A stretch of 50,228 nt of DNA from Halopseudomonas yangmingensis (GTDB lineage Bacteria > Pseudomonadota > Gammaproteobacteria > Pseudomonadales > Pseudomonadaceae). The DNA is taken from assembly GCF_900114825.1 (NCBI RefSeq), contig NZ_FOUI01000018.1, positions 1 to 50,228 on the forward strand, written 5' to 3'. Of this stretch, positions 17,592 to 26,492 are shown piece after piece. The stretch's first letter is position 1, and each line of letters starts with the position of its first letter. Both the position numbers and the translations under genes were made by a program. The notes under the pieces are model-generated. The model searched no databases, had not been told where the DNA came from, and saw only the letters and a program-made list of their open reading frames with translations.

Positions 17592-17777
17592 TCAGCGTCC
17601 GCCGAGCAGGCTGCCGAGTTTGCCAAGCAGTGATTGCTTTTCATTGCTGTTGTTGCCGCTCTTGGCTGGCTCGAAGGTACCAACAGCGGCCTGGCTGTCT
17701 TGCTGTTTGGCTTTGCTGTCCTGGTGGCCTTGGCCGCCACAGCCGCCGCAGCAGGAGGATTTTTCGGTGTCGCTCAT
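17592..17777 (-). CDS. Small Cys-rich protein with CCGGCGG motif
   Basis: 61 aa. The N-terminus SSCCGGCGGQG is followed by a Gln/Lys/Ser-rich hydrophilic middle and a short C-terminal LLGKLGSLLGGR. A good ribosome site (GGGAGA, 7 bp) precedes the ATG at 17777. Proteins with an N-terminal CCGxCGG cluster are common in Pseudomonas, with unknown function; metal binding is a guess. It is divergent from gspC and not part of the secretion operon. Confidence 0.7.
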   Translation of the reverse strand: MSDTEKSSCCGGCGGQGHQDSKAKQQDSQAAVGTFEPAKSGNNSNEKQSLLGKLGSLLGGR

Positions 17778-18059
17778 GTGATGTCTCCCTTGGAAATAAG
17801 TGCGCAGGATGATTGCGCGAGAGTGCTACAGATCAGACGTGCTGTCCAGTCAAGGGGGGGGAGTGCGTCAATCTGTCACCTGATGCGCATAGTATTCCGA
17901 AATAACCCATAGAGGGGTCTTGCCCGGCTCCCGGCATTCCGTAACAATCGCTGCAACGAGGCCTGTCGCAGGCACAACAACCAAAAAGATCAAAAACGTA
18001 CTGCGAATCTCGCCCGGTTGCCAAAGGCCTGGGGTGAACGTTTTTGTCATGGAGAGATG

Positions 18060-18941
18060 ATGCCGCAGGCTGCTGTTTTTTCCTCTCGCGCATGGGTCAA
18101 TCTGGGCCTGTTGGCGGGTCTGTTGCTGGCAGGCCTGCTGCTGGCACGGATCACCTGGATGTTTCTTTATCCGCAGTCGTTAATCAGTGCAGGCGCTGCG
18201 GGCGATCACCCGGAGTTTGTTGCTGCGACCACGTCGGCGAATGCCCCCGGATTTGCCGAGCTTGCCCGGTTGTCCGTATTCGGTGCTGCAGCCCAGGCGG
18301 TACCTTCACTGCGAGAAGCTCCCGATACCCAGCTTAACTGGACGCTCAGGGGGGTTCTGGCTAATCCCGATCCTGCGCGTAGCGCCGCTTTATTGGCCGT
18401 GCAAGGCCAGCCGGAGCGTGCCTGGCGGGTTGGCGCACGTCTGCCGGGCAATGTGACACTTGAAGAAATTCATCCGGATCGCGTGATTCTGTCGCGAGGC
18501 GGTAGTCTTGAGACCTTACGCTTGCCGCGCGCAGAACTCAGGGGGGCAGAATCGGCCCCGCGGCGCGCGCAGCGCTTGCCTGCATTGCCACCGGTTGAGG
18601 CCAGCGCGGACCTCAGTCTGGCCGAGGATGGCGGGGTGGCGCGCATTGACCGCGATGCCTGGCTGGCTGAACCGTCACGTTTTCTCGAGGTGGTAAGCGC
18701 CACACCGGTGCTGGTTGATGGGCGCATGCGAGGGCTTGAAGTGCGTCCGTCGCGCAATGCCCGCGAGTTTGCTGCCGCCGGCCTGCAGGCCGGCGATGTG
18801 GTGACTGCCGTGGAAGGGCGCCCGGTCGCTGACATCAACGATTATCGCGACCTGTTGCAGGACCTTTCCGGCGTCGGCTCAGTGAGCCTGGCGGTGGAGC
18901 GAAATGGCGAGCCGATCACAATAACCATAAGCATGGACTGA
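18060..18941 (+). CDS. gspC: Type II secretion protein C
   Basis: 293 aa from the ATG at 18060 (GGAG 5 bp upstream; an adjacent ATG at 18057 is possible). One membrane helix (about residues 11-32), the periplasmic HR domain (about 85-160, LNWTLRGVLANPDPARSAAL), and a C-terminal PDZ domain (about 220-290, AAGLQAGDVVTAVEGRPV). GspC links the inner-membrane platform to the GspD secretin. First gene of a 13-gene rightward operon. Confidence 0.93.
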   Translation: MPQAAVFSSRAWVNLGLLAGLLLAGLLLARITWMFLYPQSLISAGAAGDHPEFVAATTSANAPGFAELARLSVFGAAAQAVPSLREAPDTQLNWTLRGVLANPDPARSAALLAVQGQPERAWRVGARLPGNVTLEEIHPDRVILSRGGSLETLRLPRAELRGAESAPRRAQRLPALPPVEASADLSLAEDGGVARIDRDAWLAEPSRFLEVVSATPVLVDGRMRGLEVRPSRNAREFAAAGLQAGDVVTAVEGRPVADINDYRDLLQDLSGVGSVSLAVERNGEPITITISMD

Positions 18942-18947
18942 ACCACA

Positions 18948-20936
18948 ATGCCGAAGATGTTATCCATTGCCCGTTTGACCTTGCCGCTGATGCTGGGCCT
19001 TTCGCTCGTCGCTCCGTTGACACAGGCGCAAGTGGCAGGCGCCACCAGTGGGGACGAGTTGGTGCTGAATCTGCGGGACGCCGACATCAACGGGCTGGTG
19101 GAGATTGTCAGTCAGGAAACCGGAATCAATTTTATTGTCGATCCGCGGGTGCGTGGCCAGGTCAACGTGGTTTCGGGGCGGCCGGTCAAGCGCGACGAGC
19201 TGTATGACCTGTTTCTCGGGGTGCTCAAGTCCTATGGTTTTGCGGCGGTTGCTGGCAGCGAGGGGGTAGTGCGCATTGTGCCGGAGGTGCAGGCCAAGGA
19301 AAACGAGATTCCCGGTCTGGCCGGTGATACCCGTGGCGATGAAATGATTACCCATGTGATCGGCGTCAAGCACATCAATGCCGGTCAGCTGGTACGCATC
19401 CTGCGTCCGCTGGTACCCAAGGGCGGCCATCTGGCCGCGGCAGCCGAGTCCAACTCACTGGTGATTGCCGATACGGCCGCCAATGTCCGGCGTATCCAGG
19501 CGCTGATCGAGAGCATCGACCAGCAGTCGATGGAGGACATCGAACTGATTGCCCTGCGTCATGCCTCGGCCAGTGACATAGTCCGCATCATTCAGGGGCT
19601 GGAAAGCAGCCAGCAGGGCGAAGACATCACCAAGCGTCCGCGGGTAATGGCGGATGAGCGAACCAATAGCGTGATTCTGCGCAGCGATCCGGAGCAGCGC
19701 AGCACCTTGCGCAACATGATCCTGCAACTGGATGTGCCGGGTGAGGATGGCAATACCCAGGTGCATTATCTGCGCTATGCCAAGGCTGAGGATGTCGCCG
19801 AGGTGCTGCAGGGGATTGCCGAAGGGCGCGCCCAGCACCAGACGGACATGTCCGCAGCCCAGCCGGTACTGGTGCGGGCACATAACAGTACCAATTCGGT
19901 GGTAATCAATGCGCCGGCCGAACTGGCGCGGGATTTGTCGGCAGTGATCCGCCAGCTGGATATCCGCCGCGCCCAGGTGCTGGTCGAGGCGGTGATTGCA
20001 GAGGTGTCCTATGATCGCGCCCGTGAGCTGGGCGTGCAGTGGGGAATAGGCAACGAACGCAATGGCGTGGGTCTGGTGAATTTTTCCCGTGGTGGACGCG
20101 GTATTGTCGATCTTGCAGCAGGTGTCAGTGCCTTTCTTGAGGGCAATGTTACCGAGCCACCGTCACTGGCCCCCGGTCTGAGTCTGGGTGGGATTGGGCG
20201 CAGCGGCAGCACTCAGATTGCATTGCTGGTGAATGCCCTGCGTGGCGACAGCTCCAGCAATATTCTGTCAACGCCCAGTCTGCTGACGCTGGATAACGAG
20301 GAGGCCGAAATTGTGGTCGGTCAGAACGTGCCTTTCAGGTCGGGCCGTTCGATTGAAACCTCGGGGCAGGCTTTTGACACCATCCAGCGCGAGGATGTGG
20401 GTATCAAGTTGCGCATTCGTCCGCAGATCAACGAGGGCAATGCGGTGCGTCTGGAGATTTCCCAGGAGGTCTCGCAGATTGCCCAGGGGGCCGACGGTGC
20501 TGCTGATCTGATTACCAACAAGCGCAGTCTGAATACCCATGTGATGGTGGATGACAATGAGCTGATTGTGCTTGGTGGTCTGATTGACGACCAGGTGGTG
20601 GAGACCCGTGACCAGGTGCCGGGGCTGGGCAGTATTCCGGGGGTGGGTCGTTTGTTCCGCTACGACGGAGCGCGGGCAGAAAAGCGCAATCTGATGATTT
20701 TCCTGCGGCCGGTGATTGTGCGAGATTCGGCGGTGGCCGAGAGCCTGACCCACAGCAAGTACAGTTATATCCGTGACCAGCAACTGAATGAGCAGAATCG
20801 TGGCGGCAGCCTGCTGGGCGATCAGGCCAGGCCGCTGTTGCCGGACTGGAACTATCTGCTGACGCTGCCGCCGCCCTTCGAGAACAGCATGGGCTCTGCG
20901 ACGGTGATTCCGGTCGCTGCGCCGCCCAAGCCTTGA
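18948..20936 (+). CDS. gspD: Type II secretion secretin
   Basis: 662 aa with a signal peptide (about residues 1-27, ending TQAQ). N0 domain (about 30-110), three N1-N3 repeats (to about 330), then the secretin domain with VPFRSGRS and the conserved IPGVGRLFRYD / IFLRPVIV end. It forms the outer-membrane exit channel. There is no obvious S-domain extension, so recognition by a pilotin is not evident. It begins 6 bp after gspC. Confidence 0.96.
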   Translation: MPKMLSIARLTLPLMLGLSLVAPLTQAQVAGATSGDELVLNLRDADINGLVEIVSQETGINFIVDPRVRGQVNVVSGRPVKRDELYDLFLGVLKSYGFAAVAGSEGVVRIVPEVQAKENEIPGLAGDTRGDEMITHVIGVKHINAGQLVRILRPLVPKGGHLAAAAESNSLVIADTAANVRRIQALIESIDQQSMEDIELIALRHASASDIVRIIQGLESSQQGEDITKRPRVMADERTNSVILRSDPEQRSTLRNMILQLDVPGEDGNTQVHYLRYAKAEDVAEVLQGIAEGRAQHQTDMSAAQPVLVRAHNSTNSVVINAPAELARDLSAVIRQLDIRRAQVLVEAVIAEVSYDRARELGVQWGIGNERNGVGLVNFSRGGRGIVDLAAGVSAFLEGNVTEPPSLAPGLSLGGIGRSGSTQIALLVNALRGDSSSNILSTPSLLTLDNEEAEIVVGQNVPFRSGRSIETSGQAFDTIQREDVGIKLRIRPQINEGNAVRLEISQEVSQIAQGADGAADLITNKRSLNTHVMVDDNELIVLGGLIDDQVVETRDQVPGLGSIPGVGRLFRYDGARAEKRNLMIFLRPVIVRDSAVAESLTHSKYSYIRDQQLNEQNRGGSLLGDQARPLLPDWNYLLTLPPPFENSMGSATVIPVAAPPKP

Positions 20937-20946
20937 GGTGAGCGCG

Positions 20947-22461
20947 ATGAGCGAGATGCTGGAGTCTGCCGAGCTGCCGGGTACTGCCGAACGCCCCGGT
21001 GAAACCGGATACCGCTTTGCCCGGCGTTTCGGGGTACTGGCGGGTGATCTGGGCGCAAACGGTCTGGAAGTCTTTGTGCGTGGTGACTGCGATCCGCAGG
21101 CGCTGCTGGAGTTGCGCCGGCGCAGTGGCCATCCGTTGTGTCCGGTGCAACTGGATGACGACAGTTTTGCCGCGCGACTGCGCGAACGTTACGAGCGTTC
21201 CTCCAACGATGCCATGCAGTTTGTCGAGGGCCTGGGCGATGACGCCGATCTGATGTCGGTGGCGCAGTCGCTGTCGGAGCCGGAGGATCTGCTCGAGTCG
21301 CAGGACGAGGCGCCGATTATCCGGCTGATCAACGCGCTGCTGGCCGAGGCAGTCAAGGAAAATGCCTCGGACATCCATATCGAACCCTTTGAGAACCGCC
21401 TGTCGGTGCGCTTCCGTGTCGACGGCGTGCTGCGCGAGGTGCTGGAGCCGCCACGTGCGCTGGCGCCGGTAATCGTCTCGCGGATCAAGGTGATGGCCAA
21501 GCTGGATATCGCCGAGAAGCGTCTGCCACAGGACGGTCGCATCGGTTTGCGGCTGGTGGGGCGCTCGGTTGATGTGCGGGTATCGACCCTGCCGTCAGGC
21601 TATGGCGAGCGGGTGGTGCTGCGTCTGCTGGATAAGCAGGCCGGGCGCCTGGAGCTGCGCCAGCTGGGCATGGGTGACGGACACTACGAGGCAATGGAGC
21701 GGATCATCAGCAAGCCGCACGGTATTGTGCTGGTGACCGGCCCGACCGGTTCGGGCAAGACCACCACCCTGTATTCCGCGCTGATGCGCCTGAACGACCG
21801 TAGCCGCAATATTCTCACGGTTGAGGACCCGATTGAGTATTACCTGGACGGGATTGGCCAGACCCAGATCAATGCCAAGGTTGATATGACCTTTGCCCGT
21901 GGCTTGCGGGCAATCCTGCGTCAGGATCCGGATGTGGTGATGGTGGGCGAGATCCGTGACGTGGAAACCGTACAGATTGCCATTCAGGCCAGTCTCACCG
22001 GCCATCTGGTGTTCTCTACCCTGCATACCAACACCGCCGTGGGGGCCATTACCCGTTTGCGCGATATGGGCATAGAGCCTTTTCTGTTGTCCTCGACGCT
22101 CAATGGTGTGCTGGCACAACGGCTGGTGCGCACGCTCTGCCGGGATTGCCGGCAAGCCCATCCGGCAACCCCCGCGGAGTGCCAGTTGCTGGGTGTTGAT
22201 CCGCAGTCGGCACCGCTCATATACCGGCCGGCTGGATGCGACAGTTGCAATGGCAGTGGCTATCGCGGGCGTACCGGTATCTATGAAGTGATCGAGGTGG
22301 ATGACACCCTGCGCGGCCTGATCCACGACGGAGCCAGTGAGCAGTCCATGCTGCGGCATGCACGGCTGTCGCAGCAGGGCATCCGTCAGGATGGGCTGCG
22401 TCGCGTACTGGATGGCCAGACCACCCTGGAAGAAGTGCTGCGCGTGACACGGGAGGACTGA
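20947..22461 (+). CDS. gspE: Type II secretion ATPase
   Basis: 504 aa from the ATG at 20947 (GAGGTG 6 bp upstream; a GTG at 20938 is in frame). N1E domain, then Walker A GPTGSGKT at residues 265-272, the Asp box ILTVEDPIEYYLDG, Walker B DPDVVMVGEIRD and the His box. A zinc module CRDC...CDSC lies at about residues 395-430. It powers pseudopilus assembly on the cytoplasmic side. Confidence 0.97.
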   Translation: MSEMLESAELPGTAERPGETGYRFARRFGVLAGDLGANGLEVFVRGDCDPQALLELRRRSGHPLCPVQLDDDSFAARLRERYERSSNDAMQFVEGLGDDADLMSVAQSLSEPEDLLESQDEAPIIRLINALLAEAVKENASDIHIEPFENRLSVRFRVDGVLREVLEPPRALAPVIVSRIKVMAKLDIAEKRLPQDGRIGLRLVGRSVDVRVSTLPSGYGERVVLRLLDKQAGRLELRQLGMGDGHYEAMERIISKPHGIVLVTGPTGSGKTTTLYSALMRLNDRSRNILTVEDPIEYYLDGIGQTQINAKVDMTFARGLRAILRQDPDVVMVGEIRDVETVQIAIQASLTGHLVFSTLHTNTAVGAITRLRDMGIEPFLLSSTLNGVLAQRLVRTLCRDCRQAHPATPAECQLLGVDPQSAPLIYRPAGCDSCNGSGYRGRTGIYEVIEVDDTLRGLIHDGASEQSMLRHARLSQQGIRQDGLRRVLDGQTTLEEVLRVTRED

Positions 22462-22462
22462 G

Positions 22463-23674
22463 ATGCCGGCCTTCGAATACCAGGCGCTGGACAATCGTGG
22501 CCGAACCCGCAAGGGGGTGGAAGAAGGCGATTCGGCGCGTCAGGTAAGAGCGCGTCTGCGCGAACAGGGGCTGACACCAATGCAGGTCGAGCAGGTGGCC
22601 GAGCGGCGCTCTGGCCGTCGGCGGCCCTTGCTGGAGCGCCGCGTTAAGCCGCTGGAGTTGTCATTGGCGACCCGCCAGATGGCCACCCTGGCACGTGCCG
22701 GCATGCCGATCGAGGAAGTGCTTGGCACCGTGGCCAGACAGAGTGAGTCGCCACGTATGCGCACCACACTGTCGGCCGTACGCACCCGGGTCATGGAAGG
22801 GTTGCCGCTGGCCCATGCGCTGGGGGAGTTCCCCTCGGTATTTCCGCCGATCTACCGCACTACCATCGCCGCCGGCGAGCAGGCCGGGCGGATGGAGCTG
22901 GTGCTGGAGCGGCTCGCTGATAATGTCGAGGCGCAACATGCGCTGCGTCAGAAGATCCAGCTGGCGATGTTCTATCCGGCAATACTGACGCTGGTGGCCA
23001 TTCTGGTCACGGTGGCGCTGCTGACTTATGTGGTGCCGCAAGTGGTACAAGTGTTTGCCGGCATGAATCAGGAGTTACCGTTGCTGACGCGCAGCCTGAT
23101 TGCCGTAAGCGACTTCATGCGTAGCTGGGGGTTGTTGCTGGCTGCTGCCATTGTGGCCGCCGTGGTTGGTACCCGGGTGCTGTTGCAGAAACCGCTTCTG
23201 CGCCTGCGCTGGGATGCCGGGATGCTGCGGCTACCCTTGATCGGGCGCTTGACCCGAGGGCTGAATACCGCACGCTTTGCCCGCACCTTGAACATTCTGG
23301 CCGGCAGCGGTGTGCCCTTGCTGGATGCGCTGAATATGAGCGCCAGTGTGGTCAGCAACACGCCAATGCGTGAGGCGGTCAGCGAGGCGACCAAGCGTGT
23401 GCGGGAGGGGTCCGGGGTTGGCGCGGCACTGGAGCGCAGTGGCTATTTTCCGCCAATGACCCTCAGCCTGATCAAAAGCGGCGAATCCAGTGGCACCCTG
23501 GACAGCATGCTCGAGCGCGCGGCAGAAACCCAGGAACGTGAGCTGGAAGCGCGCATCGCCATTGTCATGGGCGTGTTCGAGCCGCTGATCATTCTTCTGA
23601 TGGGCGCAATTGTGCTCATTATCGTACTGGCAATCCTGTTGCCGATCTTCGAACTCAACCAGATGGTCAATTGA
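22463..23674 (+). CDS. gspF: Type II secretion inner-membrane platform protein
   Basis: 403 aa. Two cytoplasmic repeats (about residues 65-170 and 270-370) and three membrane helices, including the pair near 165-200 and the last near 375-400. GEQAGRMELVLERLADNVE and GESSGTLDSMLERAAETQE are the two family repeats. A GGAGG site lies 5 bp before the ATG. Confidence 0.96.
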   Translation: MPAFEYQALDNRGRTRKGVEEGDSARQVRARLREQGLTPMQVEQVAERRSGRRRPLLERRVKPLELSLATRQMATLARAGMPIEEVLGTVARQSESPRMRTTLSAVRTRVMEGLPLAHALGEFPSVFPPIYRTTIAAGEQAGRMELVLERLADNVEAQHALRQKIQLAMFYPAILTLVAILVTVALLTYVVPQVVQVFAGMNQELPLLTRSLIAVSDFMRSWGLLLAAAIVAAVVGTRVLLQKPLLRLRWDAGMLRLPLIGRLTRGLNTARFARTLNILAGSGVPLLDALNMSASVVSNTPMREAVSEATKRVREGSGVGAALERSGYFPPMTLSLIKSGESSGTLDSMLERAAETQERELEARIAIVMGVFEPLIILLMGAIVLIIVLAILLPIFELNQMVN

Positions 23675-23675
23675 C

Positions 23676-24131
23676 ATGCATAGCCTTACAACATTGCAAC
23701 GGGCCCGCCAGCAGGGCTTTACCCTGATCGAAATCATGGTGGTGGTGGTGATTCTCGGCATTCTGGCTGCCGTGGTGGTGCCGCGGGTGATGGACAGGCC
23801 CGATCAGGCCCGCCTGAGCAAGGCGCAGAACGATATCCGGGCGATCGAGGCGGCGCTCAATCTGTACCGCTTGGACAATTTCGATTATCCGGCCACCGAG
23901 CAGGGGCTGCGCGCTCTGGTGACCCGTCCCACCGGTCAGGATGCTCCGCGCAACTGGCGTGCCGGTGGCTATCTGGAACGTTTGCAGAAAGACCCCTGGG
24001 GCAATGACTACCAGTACCTGCGTCCGGGACGTGAAGATCGCGAGTTTGACCTGTTCAGCATGGGTGCCGACGGTCGTCCGGGTGGCACCGGCAACAATGC
24101 CGATATCGGTAACTGGGAATTGCAGGACTGA
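23676..24131 (+). CDS. gspG: Major pseudopilin
   Basis: 151 aa from the ATG at 23676, 1 bp after the gspF stop. Prepilin leader ending QQG, then FTLIEIMVVVVILGIL with Glu at +5. The C-terminal DPWGNDYQYLRPG and DLFSMGADGRPGGTGNNADI form the calcium-binding loop of GspG. It is the most abundant pseudopilus subunit. Confidence 0.97.
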   Translation: MHSLTTLQRARQQGFTLIEIMVVVVILGILAAVVVPRVMDRPDQARLSKAQNDIRAIEAALNLYRLDNFDYPATEQGLRALVTRPTGQDAPRNWRAGGYLERLQKDPWGNDYQYLRPGREDREFDLFSMGADGRPGGTGNNADIGNWELQD

Positions 24132-24137
24132 TTGGCC

Positions 24138-24677
24138 ATGGGCATCGCCAGTCGGCGAGCAGGCAATCGCAGTCGGGGGTTTACCCTGATCGAGTTGCTG
24201 GTGGTGCTGGTGCTGGTGGGCATTGTTGCTGGTCTGGCGGTGCTTGCAATTGGCGATCCGGCCGAGCGCCAGTTACAGCGCGAGATCGAGCGTTTGCAGA
24301 CGGTGCTTGAGTTGGCGCGTGATGAGGCCATGATCGCTGGTGGCAGTGAGCGGGCGCTGGGGTTGCGAGCTGATGGTTACAGTCTGCTGGAATTGCGGGT
24401 GCTGGATGATCGGCGGCGTGAGTGGGCTGCGGTCAACGACCGTTTGCTGGGCCAGCGCGAGCTGGACGCTAGCCTGTTCGAGATCAGTCTGGAGCAGGGC
24501 GGCCGGCGCATCCCCTTGTCTCTTGCTGGCAGTTGGGAGCCCCATGTGGGCATAGGTGATACCGGTGAGATGACACCGGCGTTGATCGGACTGAAATTGC
24601 GTACGCGCGGAGCCCAGCAGCGTTTTCTGCAGATTGCCTTCGAGGGGCGGCTGGAGGTACTGCATGAGCGTCCGTGA
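24138..24677 (+). CDS. gspH: Minor pseudopilin H
   Basis: 179 aa from the ATG at 24138; a TTG 6 bp earlier is in frame. Prepilin motif RGFTLIELLVVLVLVGIV at residues 13-30, followed by a variable periplasmic domain. Its 3' end overlaps gspI by 14 bp. Confidence 0.9.
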   Translation: MGIASRRAGNRSRGFTLIELLVVLVLVGIVAGLAVLAIGDPAERQLQREIERLQTVLELARDEAMIAGGSERALGLRADGYSLLELRVLDDRRREWAAVNDRLLGQRELDASLFEISLEQGGRRIPLSLAGSWEPHVGIGDTGEMTPALIGLKLRTRGAQQRFLQIAFEGRLEVLHERP

Positions 24678-25047
24678 GCGGGGGTTCTCACTGCTTGAAG
24701 TGTTGGTGGCGCTGACGGTGCTGACAGTGGCGCTGGGCGCCCTGATCAAGGCGGGTTCGGATCACGCGCGCAACACCCAGTACCTGCGTGAGCGAACTCT
24801 GGCGCACTGGGCAGGCCAGAATCTGCTGGCGGAGTATGAGGCCGGTTTGCGCCCGGCAAGTGCCGGGCATTCCGGCGAGGTGGAGATGGGGCCGTTACGC
24901 CTGGCGTTCCGGGTCGAGGTCAGCAACTACAGCCCCCAGGCGGTGGTGGCGTTGCCTCCGGTCAGGCGGATTGATGTGCGTGTGTGGCCGGCGGGTACCG
25001 ATGAATCACGACAACTGGCTCAGGTCAGTGGATTTGTGCTGCCATGA
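24664..25047 (+). CDS. gspI: Minor pseudopilin I
   Basis: 127 aa. A very short leader (MSVRERG), then FSLLEVLVALTVLTVALG with Glu at +5. GspI nucleates the pseudopilus tip with GspJ and GspK. It overlaps gspH by 14 bp and gspJ by 4 bp (ATGA), implying translational coupling. Confidence 0.93.
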   Translation: MSVRERGFSLLEVLVALTVLTVALGALIKAGSDHARNTQYLRERTLAHWAGQNLLAEYEAGLRPASAGHSGEVEMGPLRLAFRVEVSNYSPQAVVALPPVRRIDVRVWPAGTDESRQLAQVSGFVLP

Positions 25048-25676
25048 CGCACGACCAGTCAGGCGCTCAGCGTGGTTTCACCCTGATGGAGGTGTTGATT
25101 GCCCTGGTGGTATTCACGCTGATGAGCGTGATGGCCTATCAGGGGTTGCACTCGGTGCTGCAAAGTGAACAGGTTACCCGGGAGCAGGCGCGCCGATTGG
25201 CTGATCTGCAGGTGACCTTGAGTGTGCTGGAGCGGGATCTGGCCCAGGTAGTCAGCCGTCCGGTGCGTGATGAATTCGGTGACTGGTTACCGCCGCTGCG
25301 CCTGCGTGCCGGTGGTGATGCGCGTTTGCTTGAGCTGGTGCGTGCCGGTGCCGGCGGCAGCGAGCGACTGCGCCGCAGTGCCTGGCTGGTCAGCTCGCGC
25401 GGTTTGCAGCGGCAGTTGTGGCCAGGGGTGGATATTGCCGATGCCGACGCGTCACGAATCCAGCCGTTGGCAGAGCTGACGGGCGCCGGGCAGACCCTGG
25501 GGCTGGACAGCGGCTTTGTCTTTATTGTGCGTGGCAGCAGCGGGTTCGAACGCGTCGACAGCTGGCCACCGCCCGGTGTGGAGTTGGCAGAGGCCGGGCT
25601 ACCGCTGGCTGTCGAAGTGGTGCTGGAGTTGCCGGATCTGGGTGTCATCCGTCGACTGATCAAGGTGGGCCTGTGA
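25044..25676 (+). CDS. gspJ: Minor pseudopilin J
   Basis: 210 aa. Prepilin motif RGFTLMEVLIALVVFTLMSV at about residues 10-29, Glu at +5. LVSSRGLQRQLWPGVD and ERVDSWPPPG belong to the periplasmic domain. It is a tip-complex subunit. The ATGA overlap with gspI and the GTGA overlap with gspK continue the coupled series. Confidence 0.92.
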   Translation: MTHDQSGAQRGFTLMEVLIALVVFTLMSVMAYQGLHSVLQSEQVTREQARRLADLQVTLSVLERDLAQVVSRPVRDEFGDWLPPLRLRAGGDARLLELVRAGAGGSERLRRSAWLVSSRGLQRQLWPGVDIADADASRIQPLAELTGAGQTLGLDSGFVFIVRGSSGFERVDSWPPPGVELAEAGLPLAVEVVLELPDLGVIRRLIKVGL

Positions 25677-26476
25677 CCGGGCCCCGGCAACAGCGTGGCG
25701 TGGCCTTGCTGACGGCTTTGCTGGTCATGGCGTTGTGCGTGAGTGCGGCAGTTGGTATGGCGGTGCGCGGACAAACGGATATCCGCCGGACTGCTGCCGT
25801 GTTCGAGCGCGACAGTGCCCGCCATATCGCACTGGGTGCAGAAAAGATGGCGATCCGACTGCTCGAGCAGGCCAGTGATGCCAATGGCCTGATGTGGCAG
25901 GAATGCCGCTCGCCGGAGCTGCCGGTCCAGGTGGATGGAGTGCGGGTGCTGGTGAGTCTGGACAACCTGCAGTGCCGTTACAACCTGAACACCCTGGCGG
26001 GTGCCGACGAGGACCAGCAGGCCTATTTTGCCCGGCTGGTGGATGAGGTGTCGCGCAGTTACTCGGTACGCTTGCCGCCTGGCAGTGAACTGGCGTTGCA
26101 AGTCAGTGACTGGATGAGTGCCGAGACCGATGACCCCGTATACCGCCTGCATGAGCCGCCGCGCTATTCCGGCAACCGGCCCTTGATGCTGGCTTCCGAG
26201 TTGATAGCCATTGCCCGGCTGGAGATGGACGCCTGGACGGCGCTGGCACCCTATATCACGGTCTATCCGGGGGCCATCAGCGTGATTGACGATCAGCGCA
26301 GTCCGGAACTGTTGCAACGGGTATTTGCGGATTATCCGCAGCCGCAACAAAAACCCTGGTTTATGCGGCTGGAGGTGGTGGTTGAGTTTGCTGACCGGCG
26401 TTTTTTCCAGTGTTCCCTGCTGGATGCGTCGAATGGGCTGGTCATCATCAGGGAACAGACGGCTTGCGAGCCATGA
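25673..26476 (+). CDS. gspK: Minor pseudopilin K (tip)
   Basis: 267 aa from the GTG at 25673, which overlaps the gspJ stop by 4 bp. Leader ending QQRG, then VALLTALLVMALC; Thr replaces Glu at +5, the hallmark of GspK. It is clearly shorter than the roughly 320-330 aa of well-studied GspK proteins, so the alpha-domain insertion is probably reduced. It caps the pseudopilus. Confidence 0.9.
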   Translation: MTGPRQQRGVALLTALLVMALCVSAAVGMAVRGQTDIRRTAAVFERDSARHIALGAEKMAIRLLEQASDANGLMWQECRSPELPVQVDGVRVLVSLDNLQCRYNLNTLAGADEDQQAYFARLVDEVSRSYSVRLPPGSELALQVSDWMSAETDDPVYRLHEPPRYSGNRPLMLASELIAIARLEMDAWTALAPYITVYPGAISVIDDQRSPELLQRVFADYPQPQQKPWFMRLEVVVEFADRRFFQCSLLDASNGLVIIREQTACEP

Positions 26477-26492
26477 GAAAACAGAGGCAGTC

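Noticed and set aside
17868-18050. Leftward 60-codon frame with one hydrophobic stretch, in the gap before gspC
   Set aside because: No ribosome site, and its start would overlap the gspC leader. The hydrophobic stretch alone is not enough; left out, though a small membrane protein cannot be excluded.
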